NCBI GenBank assembly: GCA_036475545.1 | Contig: JAZGAE010000098.1 | Span: forward strand, 1 to 51,693 | Direction of reading: 5' to 3' | Length of the DNA: 51,693 nucleotides | From: JAZGAE01 sp036475545 | Lineage (GTDB): Bacteria > Pseudomonadota > Alphaproteobacteria > DATDPM01 | In this document: positions 8,708-17,382 of the stretch, piece by piece | How positions within the stretch are numbered: the first letter of the stretch is position 1 | Layout of the letters: each line of letters opens with the position of its first letter | The notes under the pieces: model-generated | What the model was told of the DNA's origin: nothing | What the model saw: only the letters and a program-made list of their open reading frames with translations | Databases searched by the model: none | Position numbers and translations under genes: made by a program

Positions 8708-9991
8708 ATGACCGCGATCATCAACATCGTGGCCCGCGAGATCTTGGACTCGCGCGGCAATCCCACCGTCGAGGTGGACGTGACGCTTGAGACCGGCGAC
8801 TGGGGCCGCGCCGCGGTGCCGTCCGGTGCCTCGACCGGGGCGCATGAGGCCCTGGAGCTCCGCGACGGCGACGACAAGCGCTACGGCGGCAAGGGGGTGC
8901 TGCGCGCGGTCGAGGCCGTGAACGGCGAGATCTTCGACGCGCTCTCCGGCCTCGACGCCGAGGACCAGGCCGCCATCGACGCCACCATGATCGCGCTCGA
9001 CGGCACCGCGAACAAGGGCCGGCTCGGCGCCAACGCCATCCTCGGCGTGAGCCTGGCCGTTGCCAAGGCCGCCGCCGAGGCGACCGGCCTGCCGCTCTAC
9101 CGGTACATCGGCGGCGCCGACGCGCGCACGCTCCCGGTGCCGATGATGAACATCATCAACGGCGGCATTCACGCGGACAACCCCATCGACATTCAGGAGT
9201 TCATGATCATGCCGGTCGCCGCCGAGTCGGTGGCCGACTCCATCCGCATGGGCGCCGAGGTATTCCAGACCTTGAAGCGCCAGCTCGGCGAGGCCGGGCA
9301 CAGCACCAATGTCGGCGACGAGGGCGGCTTCGCCCCCAACCTCGCCGGCACCGAGGAGGCGCTCGGCTTCGTCATGAAGGCGATCGAGGGGGCCGGCTAC
9401 AAGCCCGGCGAGGACATCATGATCGCCCTCGATTCCGCCTCGACCGAGTTCTACAAGGACGGCCAGTACCACCTTGCGGGGGAGGGCAAGGTCCTCGACG
9501 TCGACGGCCTGGTCGCCTTCTACGCGGATCTCGTGGACCGCTATCCCATCGTCTCCATCGAGGACGGCATGGCCGAGGACGACTGGGGCGGCTGGGCGGA
9601 GCTCACCGACGCGCTCGGCGAGAAGGTCCAGATCGTCGGCGACGACATCTTCGTCACCGATCCGAAACGCCTGGCCGAGGGCATTCGCCGGGGCCTCGCC
9701 AACTCGGTTCTCATCAAGGTGAACCAGATCGGTACGCTGACGGAGACGCTTGAAGCCGTGGAGATGGCGCACAAGGCCGGCTACACGGCGGTGATCTCGC
9801 ACCGCTCCGGCGAGACCGAGGACTCCACCATCGCGGACCTCGCCGTCGCCACCAACTGCGGCCAGATCAAGACCGGGTCGCTGTCGCGCTCCGACCGCCT
9901 GGCGAAGTACAACCAGCTCATCCGCATCGAGGAGGAGCTGGGACCCGCCGCCCGCTTCGCCGGCGAAAGCGTGCTCAGGAAACGCGGCTGA
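8708..9991 (+). CDS. eno: Enolase
   Basis: Phosphopyruvate hydratase, converting 2-phosphoglycerate to phosphoenolpyruvate in glycolysis; in many bacteria also an RNA degradosome component. The product is 427 residues. Diagnostic stretches are REILDSRGNPTVEVDV at the N-terminus, the conserved PSGASTGAHEA loop, MMNIINGGIHADN, SIEDGMAEDDWGGW, GDDIFVTDP, VNQIGTLTET and SHRSGETEDSTIADLA, which include the metal ligands and the catalytic lysine region. A GTG two codons upstream (8702) is an alternative start, but the ATG matches family N-termini. AAGGGA lies 11 bases upstream of the ATG. The 227 bases before the gene hold no other feature I can name. Confidence 0.98.
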   Translation: MTAIINIVAREILDSRGNPTVEVDVTLETGDWGRAAVPSGASTGAHEALELRDGDDKRYGGKGVLRAVEAVNGEIFDALSGLDAEDQAAIDATMIALDGTANKGRLGANAILGVSLAVAKAAAEATGLPLYRYIGGADARTLPVPMMNIINGGIHADNPIDIQEFMIMPVAAESVADSIRMGAEVFQTLKRQLGEAGHSTNVGDEGGFAPNLAGTEEALGFVMKAIEGAGYKPGEDIMIALDSASTEFYKDGQYHLAGEGKVLDVDGLVAFYADLVDRYPIVSIEDGMAEDDWGGWAELTDALGEKVQIVGDDIFVTDPKRLAEGIRRGLANSVLIKVNQIGTLTETLEAVEMAHKAGYTAVISHRSGETEDSTIADLAVATNCGQIKTGSLSRSDRLAKYNQLIRIEEELGPAARFAGESVLRKRG

Positions 9992-10110
9992 TTCGCTTTT
10001 CCGGGGGCGGACGCCGGCTCTTCAATCATCGTTCCAACAGGCGGGCCTGAGCGGCGGGGCGCGAACGTTTTTGTTGACCGCGTGGATTCGTCTGTGATTC
10101 CCTGCGGGCC

Positions 10111-10500
10111 ATGTCCGTTCTCAAGGAGATCCGCCGCCGCGTGCGCCATGTCTGGGGGCCGGTGCTTGCGGCCGCGGTCATCGGCTATCTCGGGTATCAC
10201 GCGGTGCAGGGAGAGCGCGGCCTCATCGCCTGGTGGCAGGTCACCCAGCAGATCGAGCGGTCGGAGGCGACGCTCGCCGAGGTCCGCGCCGAGCGGGAGG
10301 CGCTGGAACGGCGCGTGGGGTTGCTTCAGCCCGAGAGCCTCGACCCCGACATGCTGGACGAGCGCGCGCGCATCATGCTCAATCTGGCGCGGCCCGACGA
10401 GGTGGTCATCCTGAACGAGGACGGCGAGGACGGCGGGCGCGCCCCCTCCGGCGACGTCGGGCGCGGCTCCGGCAAGCAATGGATCGGCGAGATCCGTTGA
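10111..10500 (+). CDS. ftsB: FtsB/DivIC-family cell-division protein
   Basis: Septum-formation initiator (DivIC/FtsB) family, 129 residues. One transmembrane helix at about 16-33 (GPVLAAAVIGYLGYHAVQ) is followed by a coiled-coil stretch (about 45-75, rich in Glu, Arg and Leu) and a short periplasmic tail containing DERARIMLNLARPDEVVI. In the family it bridges FtsQ and FtsL in the divisome and helps switch on septal cell-wall synthesis. Its place between eno and the pyruvate dehydrogenase genes is the normal alphaproteobacterial arrangement. The C-terminal 25 residues, rich in Gly, Asp and Glu, are probably disordered. Confidence 0.9.
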   Translation: MSVLKEIRRRVRHVWGPVLAAAVIGYLGYHAVQGERGLIAWWQVTQQIERSEATLAEVRAEREALERRVGLLQPESLDPDMLDERARIMLNLARPDEVVILNEDGEDGGRAPSGDVGRGSGKQWIGEIR

Positions 10501-10681
10501 ACGCCGGTCCGCTTGGCCAAGAATTGCTCCATTCGTGATCGCACGGGCCGCCTAGTTTTTGCGGATCGGAACCGGGCCGCGCCGGCCCCTCTGACCCGCA
10601 ATCGGGCAGGTGTTCCTCGGGCCTGCGAATCTTTACAAAGAATCAACGGATTCCCGGCACCCTGCGCCGGTGTGCGGTCTC

Positions 10682-10710
10682 TTGAACGATTGCGCGATCC
10701 GGGCTACCTC
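10682..10710 (+). promoter_or_regulatory. Candidate pdh operon promoter
   Basis: The 272 bases between ftsB and pdhA hold no gene. Within them TTGAAC, a 17-base gap and TACCTC form a plausible housekeeping promoter 63 bases before the pdhA ATG. The -35 match is good and the -10 match is poor. No operator half-sites are obvious. Confidence 0.3.
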
Positions 10711-10772
10711 TTTCCTATTGCCGGAGAGCCAAGCGTCCCGCCAGGGCGTCTCGGTGCCGAGGAAAGTCAGGG

Positions 10773-11807
10773 ATGGTAACGACCAGGCCCAAACCCGCGC
10801 GTAAGCCCAGTTCCCGCAAGAAGGCTCCGGCGTCACGGGAGTCGCTGCTCGAATACTACCGCGACATGCTGCTGATCCGCCGCTTCGAGGAGAAGGCGGG
10901 CCAGCTTTACGGCATGGGGCTGATCGGCGGGTTCTGCCACCTCTACATCGGCCAGGAAGCGGTCATCACCGGCATGATGTCGGCGATCACCCCGGAGGAT
11001 CTCATCCTCACCAGCTACCGCGATCACGGCCACATGCTGGCCTGCGGCATGGACCCCGGCGGCGTGATGGCCGAGCTCGCGGGCCGCGTCGGCGGATACT
11101 CCAAGGGCAAGGGCGGCTCCATGCACATGTTCAGCCGCGAGAAGAACTTCTACGGCGGCCACGGCATCGTCGGCGCGCAGGTGCCCGTCGGCACCGGCAT
11201 CGCCTTCGCCCTCAGGTACTTGGACCGCAAGCGCGAGGGGCCGCCGCGGGTGTGCCTCACGTTCTTCGGCGAGGGCGCCGCGAACCAGGGCCAGGTCTAC
11301 GAGTCCTTCAACATGGGGGCGTTGTGGGGGCTCCCCGTCGTCTACGTCATCGAGAACAACAAGTACGGCATGGGCACGTCCGAAGAGCGCGCCGCCGCGG
11401 GCACCGGGCTCTTCCGGCGGGGCGAGGCCTACGGCATCCCCGGCATGCGTGTGGACGGCATGGACGTGCTCGCGGTGGCGAAGGCCGGGAAGAAGGCGGT
11501 GGCGCATTGCCGCGCCGGAAAGGGGCCCTACGTGCTCGAGGTGAAGACCTACCGCTATCGCGGGCATTCCATGTCCGATCCCGCGAAGTACCGCTCCCGG
11601 GAGGAGGTCGCCAAGGTCCGCGCCGAGCGCGACCCCATCGACTATGTCCGCGACCTGCTCCTCGAGCACAAGCTCGCCAGCCAGGACGAGCTCAAGGTGA
11701 TCGACCGCGAGGTCAGGGAGATCGTCTCGAAGGCGGCGGAGTTCGCCCAGGAGAGCCCCGAGCCCGACCCGGCGGAGCTCTACACCGACGTGCTGGCGGA
11801 GGCCTGA
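10773..11807 (+). CDS. pdhA: Pyruvate dehydrogenase E1 component, alpha subunit
   Basis: Thiamine-diphosphate subunit of the alpha2beta2 E1 enzyme, which decarboxylates pyruvate and passes the acetyl group to lipoyl arms. At 344 residues it has the family's usual length. Conserved blocks include LIRRFEEKAGQLYG, GFCHLYIGQEA, SYRDHGHMLACG, GKGGSMHMF, FYGGHGIVGAQVPVGTG and YRYRGHSMSDP. The cofactor motif normally read as GDG-X(about 26)-NN appears here as FFGEGAANQGQ...VIENN, with Glu167 in place of the usual metal-binding Asp. The N-terminal 20 residues are Lys/Arg/Pro-rich and probably disordered. GAGGA lies about eight bases before the ATG. First gene of pdhA-pdhB-pdhC-lpdA, six bases before pdhB. 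Confidence 0.97.
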   Translation: MVTTRPKPARKPSSRKKAPASRESLLEYYRDMLLIRRFEEKAGQLYGMGLIGGFCHLYIGQEAVITGMMSAITPEDLILTSYRDHGHMLACGMDPGGVMAELAGRVGGYSKGKGGSMHMFSREKNFYGGHGIVGAQVPVGTGIAFALRYLDRKREGPPRVCLTFFGEGAANQGQVYESFNMGALWGLPVVYVIENNKYGMGTSEERAAAGTGLFRRGEAYGIPGMRVDGMDVLAVAKAGKKAVAHCRAGKGPYVLEVKTYRYRGHSMSDPAKYRSREEVAKVRAERDPIDYVRDLLLEHKLASQDELKVIDREVREIVSKAAEFAQESPEPDPAELYTDVLAEA

Positions 11808-11813
11808 GCCATC

Positions 11814-13223
11814 ATGGCGATCGAGGTCCTGATGCCGGCGCTCTCGCCCACCATGACCGAGGGCAAGCTCGCCAGGTGGTACAAGGGGCCGGGCGACGAG
11901 GTGGCCGCCGGCGACGTGCTGGCGGAGATCGAGACCGACAAGGCGACCATGGAACTCGAGGCCGTCGACGACGGCCGGCTGGGCCGCATCCTCGTGGCCG
12001 AGGGCGCGGAGAACGTGCCCGTGAACACGCCCATCGCGGTGTTGCTCGAGGAGGGGGAGGAAGAGGAGCCCGCCCCGGTCGCCGCGCCGCGGCCGCAAGC
12101 CCCGGCTCCGCCGGAGGTCCCTCGGGCCGAGGCCCCGCCCACGGCGCCGCCTGAGCCCGCAGCGGCGCCTGAGCCCGCAGCGGCGCCGGCCGCGGCGCCT
12201 GTGCCGCCTGCCGCGCCCGAGGAGGCGCCGGCGGGCGAGACCGTGACGCTCACCACCCGCGAGGCGCTCCGCGACGCCATGGCCGAGGAGATGCGGCGCG
12301 ACGAGAGGGTCTTCCTCATGGGCGAGGAGGTCGCCGAATACGAGGGCGCGTACAAGGTCAGCCAAGGGCTCTTGGCGGAGTTCGGGCCCGAGCGGGTGAT
12401 CGACACGCCGATCACCGAGATGGGCTTCGCCGGCCTCGGGGTCGGCGCCGCTTTCGCCGGGCTTCGCCCCATCGTCGAGTTCATGACCTTCAACTTCTCG
12501 ATGCAGGCCATCGACCAGGTCATCAACTCGGCGGCGAAGACGCTCTATATGTCCGGCGGCCAGATCAACTGCCCGATCGTGTTCCGCGGCCCCAACGGGC
12601 CGGCCTCTCGCGTCGCCGCCCAGCACTCTCAAGACTTCGCCAGCTGGTACGTCCACTGTCCGGGGCTGAAGGTCGTCGCCCCCTATTCGGCCGCGGACGC
12701 CAAGGGCCTCTTGAAGTCGGCCATCCGCGACCCCAATCCCGTTGTGTTTCTCGAGAACGAGATCCTGTACGGCCGCGCCTCCGAGGTGCCGGTGGACCCG
12801 GACTTCGTGGTGCCCATCGGCAGGGCCAAGATCCTGCGCCAAGGCAAGGACGTCACCATTGTCGCCTTTTCCCGGATGTGCGAGGTGGCGGTGCAGGCCG
12901 CGGAAATCCTGGCGGCGGAGGGGATCGAGGCCGAGGTGGTGGACCTGAGGACGCTGCGCCCCATGGATGCGGCGGCCATCGTCGCCTCGGTCAGGAAGAC
13001 CAACCGCGTCGTGACGGTGGAGGAGGGCTGGCCGGTGGCCGGCATCGGGGCGGAGGTCGCCGCGGTGATCATGGAACAGGCCTTCGACGACCTGGACGCG
13101 CCGGTGGCCCGCGTCACCGGGGCCGACGTGCCGATGCCTTACGCCGCCAACCTCGAAGCTCTGGCCGTGCCGCAGCCCGAGACGGTCGCTTCCGCCGCGC
13201 GCTCGGTCTGCTACCGCGGTTGA
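11814..13223 (+). CDS. pdhB: Pyruvate dehydrogenase E1 component, beta subunit, lipoylated
   Basis: Partner of PdhA in E1. At 469 residues it is longer than a bare E1 beta because of an N-terminal lipoyl domain (about 1-80; lipoyl lysine Lys43 in ETDKATME) and an Ala/Pro/Glu linker (about 82-142). The E1 beta catalytic domain follows, with FLMGEEVAEYEGAYKVSQGL, VIDTPITEMGFAG, EFMTFNFSMQAIDQ and FRGPNGPASRVAAQHSQ. A lipoylated E1 beta is known from alphaproteobacteria and supports that placement. The linker has two adjacent copies of the bases encoding PEPAAAPEPAAAP, a small internal repeat. The lipoyl domain is close in sequence to that of PdhC directly downstream. Confidence 0.97.
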   Translation: MAIEVLMPALSPTMTEGKLARWYKGPGDEVAAGDVLAEIETDKATMELEAVDDGRLGRILVAEGAENVPVNTPIAVLLEEGEEEEPAPVAAPRPQAPAPPEVPRAEAPPTAPPEPAAAPEPAAAPAAAPVPPAAPEEAPAGETVTLTTREALRDAMAEEMRRDERVFLMGEEVAEYEGAYKVSQGLLAEFGPERVIDTPITEMGFAGLGVGAAFAGLRPIVEFMTFNFSMQAIDQVINSAAKTLYMSGGQINCPIVFRGPNGPASRVAAQHSQDFASWYVHCPGLKVVAPYSAADAKGLLKSAIRDPNPVVFLENEILYGRASEVPVDPDFVVPIGRAKILRQGKDVTIVAFSRMCEVAVQAAEILAAEGIEAEVVDLRTLRPMDAAAIVASVRKTNRVVTVEEGWPVAGIGAEVAAVIMEQAFDDLDAPVARVTGADVPMPYAANLEALAVPQPETVASAARSVCYRG

Positions 13224-13257
13224 ATGCGGCGGCGGTGGCCGCGGGGAAGGATCGCTC

Positions 13258-14586
13258 ATGCCCATCAAGGTGCGGATGCCCTCCCTGTCGCCGACCATGA
13301 CCGAGGGCGCCATCATCAAATGGCACAAGAAGGAGGGCGACGAGGTCGCCGCCGGCGACGTGCTGGCGGAGATCGAGACCGACAAGGCGACCATGGAGTT
13401 GGAGGCCGTCGACGAGGGGCGCCTCGCCCGCATCGTGGTCCCCGCCGAGACGGCCGCCGTCCCCGTCAACAAGGTGATCGCCGTCCTGACGCAAGAGGGC
13501 GAGGACGAGGCGGCGCTGGAAGCCGCGTTGGCCGAGGAGGCGCCGGGCGCTCCGCCCACGCCGGCAAAGCCCGCGCCCGCGCCGCCGTCTAGGCCCAAGG
13601 CGAAGCCCGCGCCGCCGCCGCCGCGGCCGGCACCGGCGCCATCGCCTGCTCCTGCGGCTGTTGCACCGCCGCCTGCTCCCGCACCTTCGGCTCGCGTCGC
13701 GGCGAGTCCGCTGGCGCGGCGCATGGCCGCGGAAGCGGGGCTGGATTTGGGCCTGATCCGGGGCTCCGGGCCGAGGGGCCGCGTCGTCAAGGCCGATGTC
13801 GGGCAGGCGATCGCGAGCGGCGTGGCGGTGGCCGCGCCGGCCGCGGTGGCCGCGCCGGCGGCCGTGGAGGTCCCCGGGTCTGCGCCGTTCGTGGAGACGC
13901 GCTTGAGCCTAATGCGCAAGGCGATCGCCGAGCGCATGACGGAATCGAAGCGCGCCGCGCCCCACTTCTATCTCACCATAGACTGCGAGGTGGACGCCCT
14001 TCTGGAGATCCGCAACGAGATCAATAGCCGAAGCGGCGACCGCGAAGAAGAGGGCGGCGGGGTCAAGCTCTCCGTCAACGACTTCGTCATCCACGCCGTG
14101 GCCCTGGCGCTGAAGCAGGTGCCCGCCGCCAACGTGTCTTGGGCCGACGGTGGCTTGCGCCGGTACCAGCGGGCCGACGTCGCCGTCGCCGTCGCGGTGC
14201 CGGACGGTCTGGTGGCGCCCATCATCCGCGACGCCGGGGCCAAGGGCCTGGCCGTGATCTCGAGCGAGATGCGCGACCTTGCCGCCCGGGCCCGCGAGGG
14301 CAAGCTTAGTCCCGAGGAGTATCAAGGCGGGACCTTCACCGTCTCCAACCTCGGCATGTACGGGATCAAGGAGTTCGCCGCCATCCTCAACCCGCCCCAG
14401 GCGTGCATCCTGGCCGTCGGCCGGGCCGAGCCCAGAGCGGTGGTGAAAGACGGGGAGCTGGCCGTGGCCAACGTCATGACCTGCACGCTGTCGATCGACC
14501 ACCGCGCCGTGGACGGGGCGATCGGCGCCGAGTTCCTTGCGGCGTTCAGACGCTTCATCGAGTATCCCCCCACCATGTTGCTGTAG
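13258..14586 (+). CDS. pdhC: Dihydrolipoamide acetyltransferase (E2) of pyruvate dehydrogenase
   Basis: Core of the pyruvate dehydrogenase complex, transferring the acetyl group from lipoamide to CoA. The 442 residues hold one lipoyl domain (about 1-80, Lys43 in ETDKATME), an Ala/Pro linker, a peripheral subunit-binding domain (about 150-188, ASPLARRMAAEAGLDLGLIRGSG) and, after a second linker, the catalytic domain with TRLSLMRKAIAERM and the active-site SIDHRAVDG (His415 and Asp419). One lipoyl domain on E2 plus one on E1 beta gives two kinds of swinging arm. It lies 34 bases after pdhB and 11 before lpdA, in one operon. Confidence 0.97.
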   Translation: MPIKVRMPSLSPTMTEGAIIKWHKKEGDEVAAGDVLAEIETDKATMELEAVDEGRLARIVVPAETAAVPVNKVIAVLTQEGEDEAALEAALAEEAPGAPPTPAKPAPAPPSRPKAKPAPPPPRPAPAPSPAPAAVAPPPAPAPSARVAASPLARRMAAEAGLDLGLIRGSGPRGRVVKADVGQAIASGVAVAAPAAVAAPAAVEVPGSAPFVETRLSLMRKAIAERMTESKRAAPHFYLTIDCEVDALLEIRNEINSRSGDREEEGGGVKLSVNDFVIHAVALALKQVPAANVSWADGGLRRYQRADVAVAVAVPDGLVAPIIRDAGAKGLAVISSEMRDLAARAREGKLSPEEYQGGTFTVSNLGMYGIKEFAAILNPPQACILAVGRAEPRAVVKDGELAVANVMTCTLSIDHRAVDGAIGAEFLAAFRRFIEYPPTMLL

Positions 14587-14597
14587 GGGAGGGCCGG

Positions 14598-16013
14598 GTG
14601 CCGGAGACATCCTTCGACGTGGTCGTGGTAGGCGGCGGGCCCGGCGGTTACGTCGCCGCGATCCGCGCTGCCCAGCTCGGCCTCAAGGCCGCCGTCGTCG
14701 AGCGCGAGCACCTGGGCGGCATCTGCCTCAACTGGGGCTGCATCCCCACGAAGGCGCTGCTGCGCGCCTCCGAGATCCACCACCTGCTCCACAACCTCGA
14801 CGAGTTCGGCTTCTCGGTCCGGGATGTGAGCTTCGACATGGCGCGCGTGGTGAGCCGCTCGCGCAAGGTCGCCAACCAGTTGAGCGCCGGCGTCGCCTTC
14901 CTCCTCAAGAAGAACAAGGTGCCCGTCTTCGACGGCCACGCCAGGCTGGCCGGCAAGACGGGCGACGGGCCCTGGACGCTCGAGGTCGAGCGGGAGGGCC
15001 AAGCCGCGGCCGCGCTTTCCGCCCGCCACGTGATCTTGGCCACGGGCGCCCGCGCCCGCACGCTGCCCGGGATAGAACCCGACGGCAAGCTGGTGTGGAC
15101 CTACAAGGAGGCCATGGTCCCCGAGGCCATGCCGAAGTCCGTCCTGGTGGTGGGGTCGGGCGCCATCGGAATGGAATTCGCGAGTTTCTACAGCGACATG
15201 GGGGCCGACGTGACCGTGGTGGAGATCCTGGACCGGATCCTGCCCGTGGAGGACGAGGAAATCTCGCATCTCGCCCGCACGATCTTCGAGAAGCAGGGGG
15301 TGAAGATCCACACGCTTGCCTCCGTCGAAGGGCTCAAGAAGGGCCGGAACAAGGTGACGGCCACGGTGGCCGCCAAGGACGAGGCCTTCGAGACGACGGC
15401 GGAGCGCGTGATCCTCGCCGTCGGCATCGTCGGCAACGTGGAGGACATCGGCATCGAGGGCACCGGCGTCCGGGTGGAGAACAGCCACGTCGTGGTCAAC
15501 CAATGGCTCGAGACGGACGAGCCCGGGGTGTATGCCATCGGCGACCTGGTCGGGCCGCCTTGGCTCGCCCACAAGGCGATGCACGAAGGGGTCGTCTGCG
15601 TGGAACGCATCGCCGGGGTCGGCGATGTCCATCCCCTCGATGTCTCCAAGGTTCCCAGCTGCACCTATTGCCGCCCGCAGATAGCCAGCGTCGGGCTCAC
15701 CGAGGCCGCGGCCAAGGAGCAGGGCCACGAGGTCCGGATCGGCCGCTTTCCCTATCTCGCCAACGGCAAGGCGCTGGCCATGGGCGAGCCGGAGGGCCTG
15801 GTCAAGACCGTGTTCGACAGGCACACCGGCGAGTTTTTGGGGGCCCACATGATCGGCGCCGAGGTCACCGAGCTCATCCAGGGATTTGCCATCGCCCGCG
15901 GGCTGGAGGCCACCGAGGCGGAGCTCATCGAGACCATCTTCCCGCACCCGACGCTCTCGGAGACGATGCATGAGTCGGTCCTTGACGCCTATGAGCGGAC
16001 CATACATTTCTGA
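14598..16013 (+). CDS. lpdA: Dihydrolipoyl dehydrogenase (E3)
   Basis: FAD-dependent disulphide oxidoreductase that reoxidises dihydrolipoamide and passes electrons to NAD. The product is 471 residues. It has the FAD-binding VVVVGGGPGGYVAAIRAAQLG, the redox disulphide Cys43/Cys48 in GGICLNWGCIPTKAL, the NAD-binding LVVGSGAIGMEFA, the second FAD contact VYAIGDLVG, and the C-terminal His-Glu pair in FPHPTLSETMHES. The frame is open 65 codons upstream inside pdhC, but the GTG start at 14598 follows a strong GGGGAGG at the right distance and gives a normal N-terminus. Last gene of the pdh operon; a GC-rich hairpin follows its stop. Confidence 0.97.
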   Translation: MPETSFDVVVVGGGPGGYVAAIRAAQLGLKAAVVEREHLGGICLNWGCIPTKALLRASEIHHLLHNLDEFGFSVRDVSFDMARVVSRSRKVANQLSAGVAFLLKKNKVPVFDGHARLAGKTGDGPWTLEVEREGQAAAALSARHVILATGARARTLPGIEPDGKLVWTYKEAMVPEAMPKSVLVVGSGAIGMEFASFYSDMGADVTVVEILDRILPVEDEEISHLARTIFEKQGVKIHTLASVEGLKKGRNKVTATVAAKDEAFETTAERVILAVGIVGNVEDIGIEGTGVRVENSHVVVNQWLETDEPGVYAIGDLVGPPWLAHKAMHEGVVCVERIAGVGDVHPLDVSKVPSCTYCRPQIASVGLTEAAAKEQGHEVRIGRFPYLANGKALAMGEPEGLVKTVFDRHTGEFLGAHMIGAEVTELIQGFAIARGLEATEAELIETIFPHPTLSETMHESVLDAYERTIHF

Positions 16014-16029
16014 CCTTGGGCGCGGCGTG

Positions 16030-16055
16030 CCGCCGCCTCGGCCCCGAGGCGGCGG
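16030..16055 (+). terminator. Hairpin after the pdh operon
   Basis: A perfect 12-base stem, CCGCCGCCTCGG (16030-16041) with CCGAGGCGGCGG (16044-16055), separated by only two bases, lies 16 bases after the lpdA stop. There is no T-run, so it may stall polymerase or protect the 3' end of the message rather than act as a classical terminator. Confidence 0.45.
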
Positions 16056-16141
16056 TTACGAGCGGTTAACGAAGGTCCGGCTATGACCAAGGGAACCGGT
16101 AGGGTAAGGCCGACCGAAGGAGTGGAGGGCCGAAAGCGTCC

Positions 16142-17098
16142 ATGGTGACCAAGGTTCAAGACATCCGAGACGGCGCGCCGCCGCTGCCCAAGCCGCCGTG
16201 GATCCGGGTCAGGGCGCCGGTCTCACCGGCGTATCACGCGACCCGCCATCTCATGCGGGAGCTCGCGCTCAACACGGTGTGCGAGGAGGCGGCCTGCCCC
16301 AACATCGGCGAGTGCTGGGCCAAGGGCCACGCGACGGTGATGATCCTGGGCTCGGTGTGCACCCGGGCCTGCGCCTTCTGCAACGTCGCCACCGGGCGGC
16401 CCGATCGTCTCGACGCCGACGAGCCCGACCACCTGGCGGAGGCCGTGGCGCGGCTGGGCCTCGCCCATGTGGTGATCACCTCCGTCGACCGCGACGACCT
16501 GGACGACGGCGGGGCCGGGCAGTTCGCCCGCTGCATCGAGCGCATCCGCGAGACCTCGCCTACCACCACCATCGAGGCGCTGACCCCGGATTTCCTGAGG
16601 AAGGAGGGGGCCGTCGAGGCCGTGGTCGCGGCCGGGCCCGACGTCTACAACCACAATCTGGAGACCGTGCCGCGCCTTTACGGGGCGGTGCGCCGGGGCG
16701 CCCGGTACGATCACTCGCTGCGGCTGTTAGGCAGCGTCAAGGAGCTGGATCCGCGACTCTTCACCAAGTCCGGCATCATGGTCGGGCTGGGCGAGACGCG
16801 CGAGGAGGTGCTGAGGCTCATGGACGACCTGCGCTCGGAGGACGTCGACTTTCTCACCGTCGGCCAGTACCTTCGGCCGACGCCGCGCCACGTCGCGGTC
16901 GACCGTTACGTGACGCCGGCGGAGTTCGACGATTACCGCGAAATGGCGCTGGCCAAGGGCTTCCTCATGGTCTCGGCGTCCGCGCTGACGCGCTCGTCCT
17001 ATCATGCCGGCGACGATTTCGTGAGGCTCCGCGCGGCGCGCGAAGCGCTGTTCTTGGGTCCGAAGGGAAAAGTGGACGCGAAGGCCGTGTCGGGCTAG
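16142..17098 (+). CDS. lipA: Lipoyl synthase
   Basis: Radical SAM enzyme that inserts two sulphurs into octanoyl groups on lipoyl domains. Its protein substrates here would include PdhB and PdhC just upstream. At 318 residues it is full length. The auxiliary cluster cysteines are Cys47, Cys52 and Cys58 (CEEAACPNIGEC), the radical SAM cluster is Cys73, Cys77 and Cys80 (CTRACAFC), and RSSYHAG near the C-terminus is the conserved RSSY motif. GTGGAGGG lies about 12 bases before the ATG. A 21-codon open frame with its own GAAGG starts at 16083 and ends across the lipA start. The TAG stop is the first three bases of the foldback element that follows, so that insertion probably set the present C-terminus (KVDAKAVSG). 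Confidence 0.97.
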   Translation: MVTKVQDIRDGAPPLPKPPWIRVRAPVSPAYHATRHLMRELALNTVCEEAACPNIGECWAKGHATVMILGSVCTRACAFCNVATGRPDRLDADEPDHLAEAVARLGLAHVVITSVDRDDLDDGGAGQFARCIERIRETSPTTTIEALTPDFLRKEGAVEAVVAAGPDVYNHNLETVPRLYGAVRRGARYDHSLRLLGSVKELDPRLFTKSGIMVGLGETREEVLRLMDDLRSEDVDFLTVGQYLRPTPRHVAVDRYVTPAEFDDYREMALAKGFLMVSASALTRSSYHAGDDFVRLRAAREALFLGPKGKVDAKAVSG

Positions 17099-17361
17099 AG
17101 CACTATCCGACAAGGTGGAATCAATTTGATGGAGGCAAATCGGTTTTCCGGGCAGGCGCGGTGCGAAGCGCGATGTGGCGCATCGGGCGAGCGCCGCAAC
17201 GAACCCGGGGAGCCGATTTGCCCCACCGAAGGCCGGGTGCTATCGCGCCGTGGCGTCGTTGCGCATCTTTGCCGATGTCCCACATCGCCATGCGAAGCGC
17301 GCCTAGCCACGACGCAAATTCATCCCGGTCAAATGGTTCCACCTTGTCGGATAGTGCTCTA
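17096..17361. mobile_element. MITE-like foldback element
   Basis: A 266-base non-coding element. Its two ends are perfect inverted copies of about 25 bases: left 17096-17120, starting TAGAGCACTATCCGACAAGG, and right 17337-17361. Inward of the ends the arms keep pairing imperfectly. GTGCGAAGCGCGATGTGGCGCATCGG on the left (in two parts) faces GATGTCCCACATCGCCATGCG and GCGAAGCGCGCC on the right, so nearly the whole element can fold into one long hairpin. No transposase is present and the internal reading frames look like noise. The terminal TAGAGC and ATCCG match the layout of the end repeats of this window. The left end overlaps the lipA stop codon. Confidence 0.75.
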
Positions 17362-17382
17362 AGGCGGGGCGGGGGTGATGCG

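Noticed and set aside
10833..13937. A 1,034-codon minus-strand frame opposite pdhA, pdhB and pdhC
   Set aside because: Mirror of the Ala/Pro linkers and catalytic domains of pdhABC; low-complexity composition and no recognisable domain.
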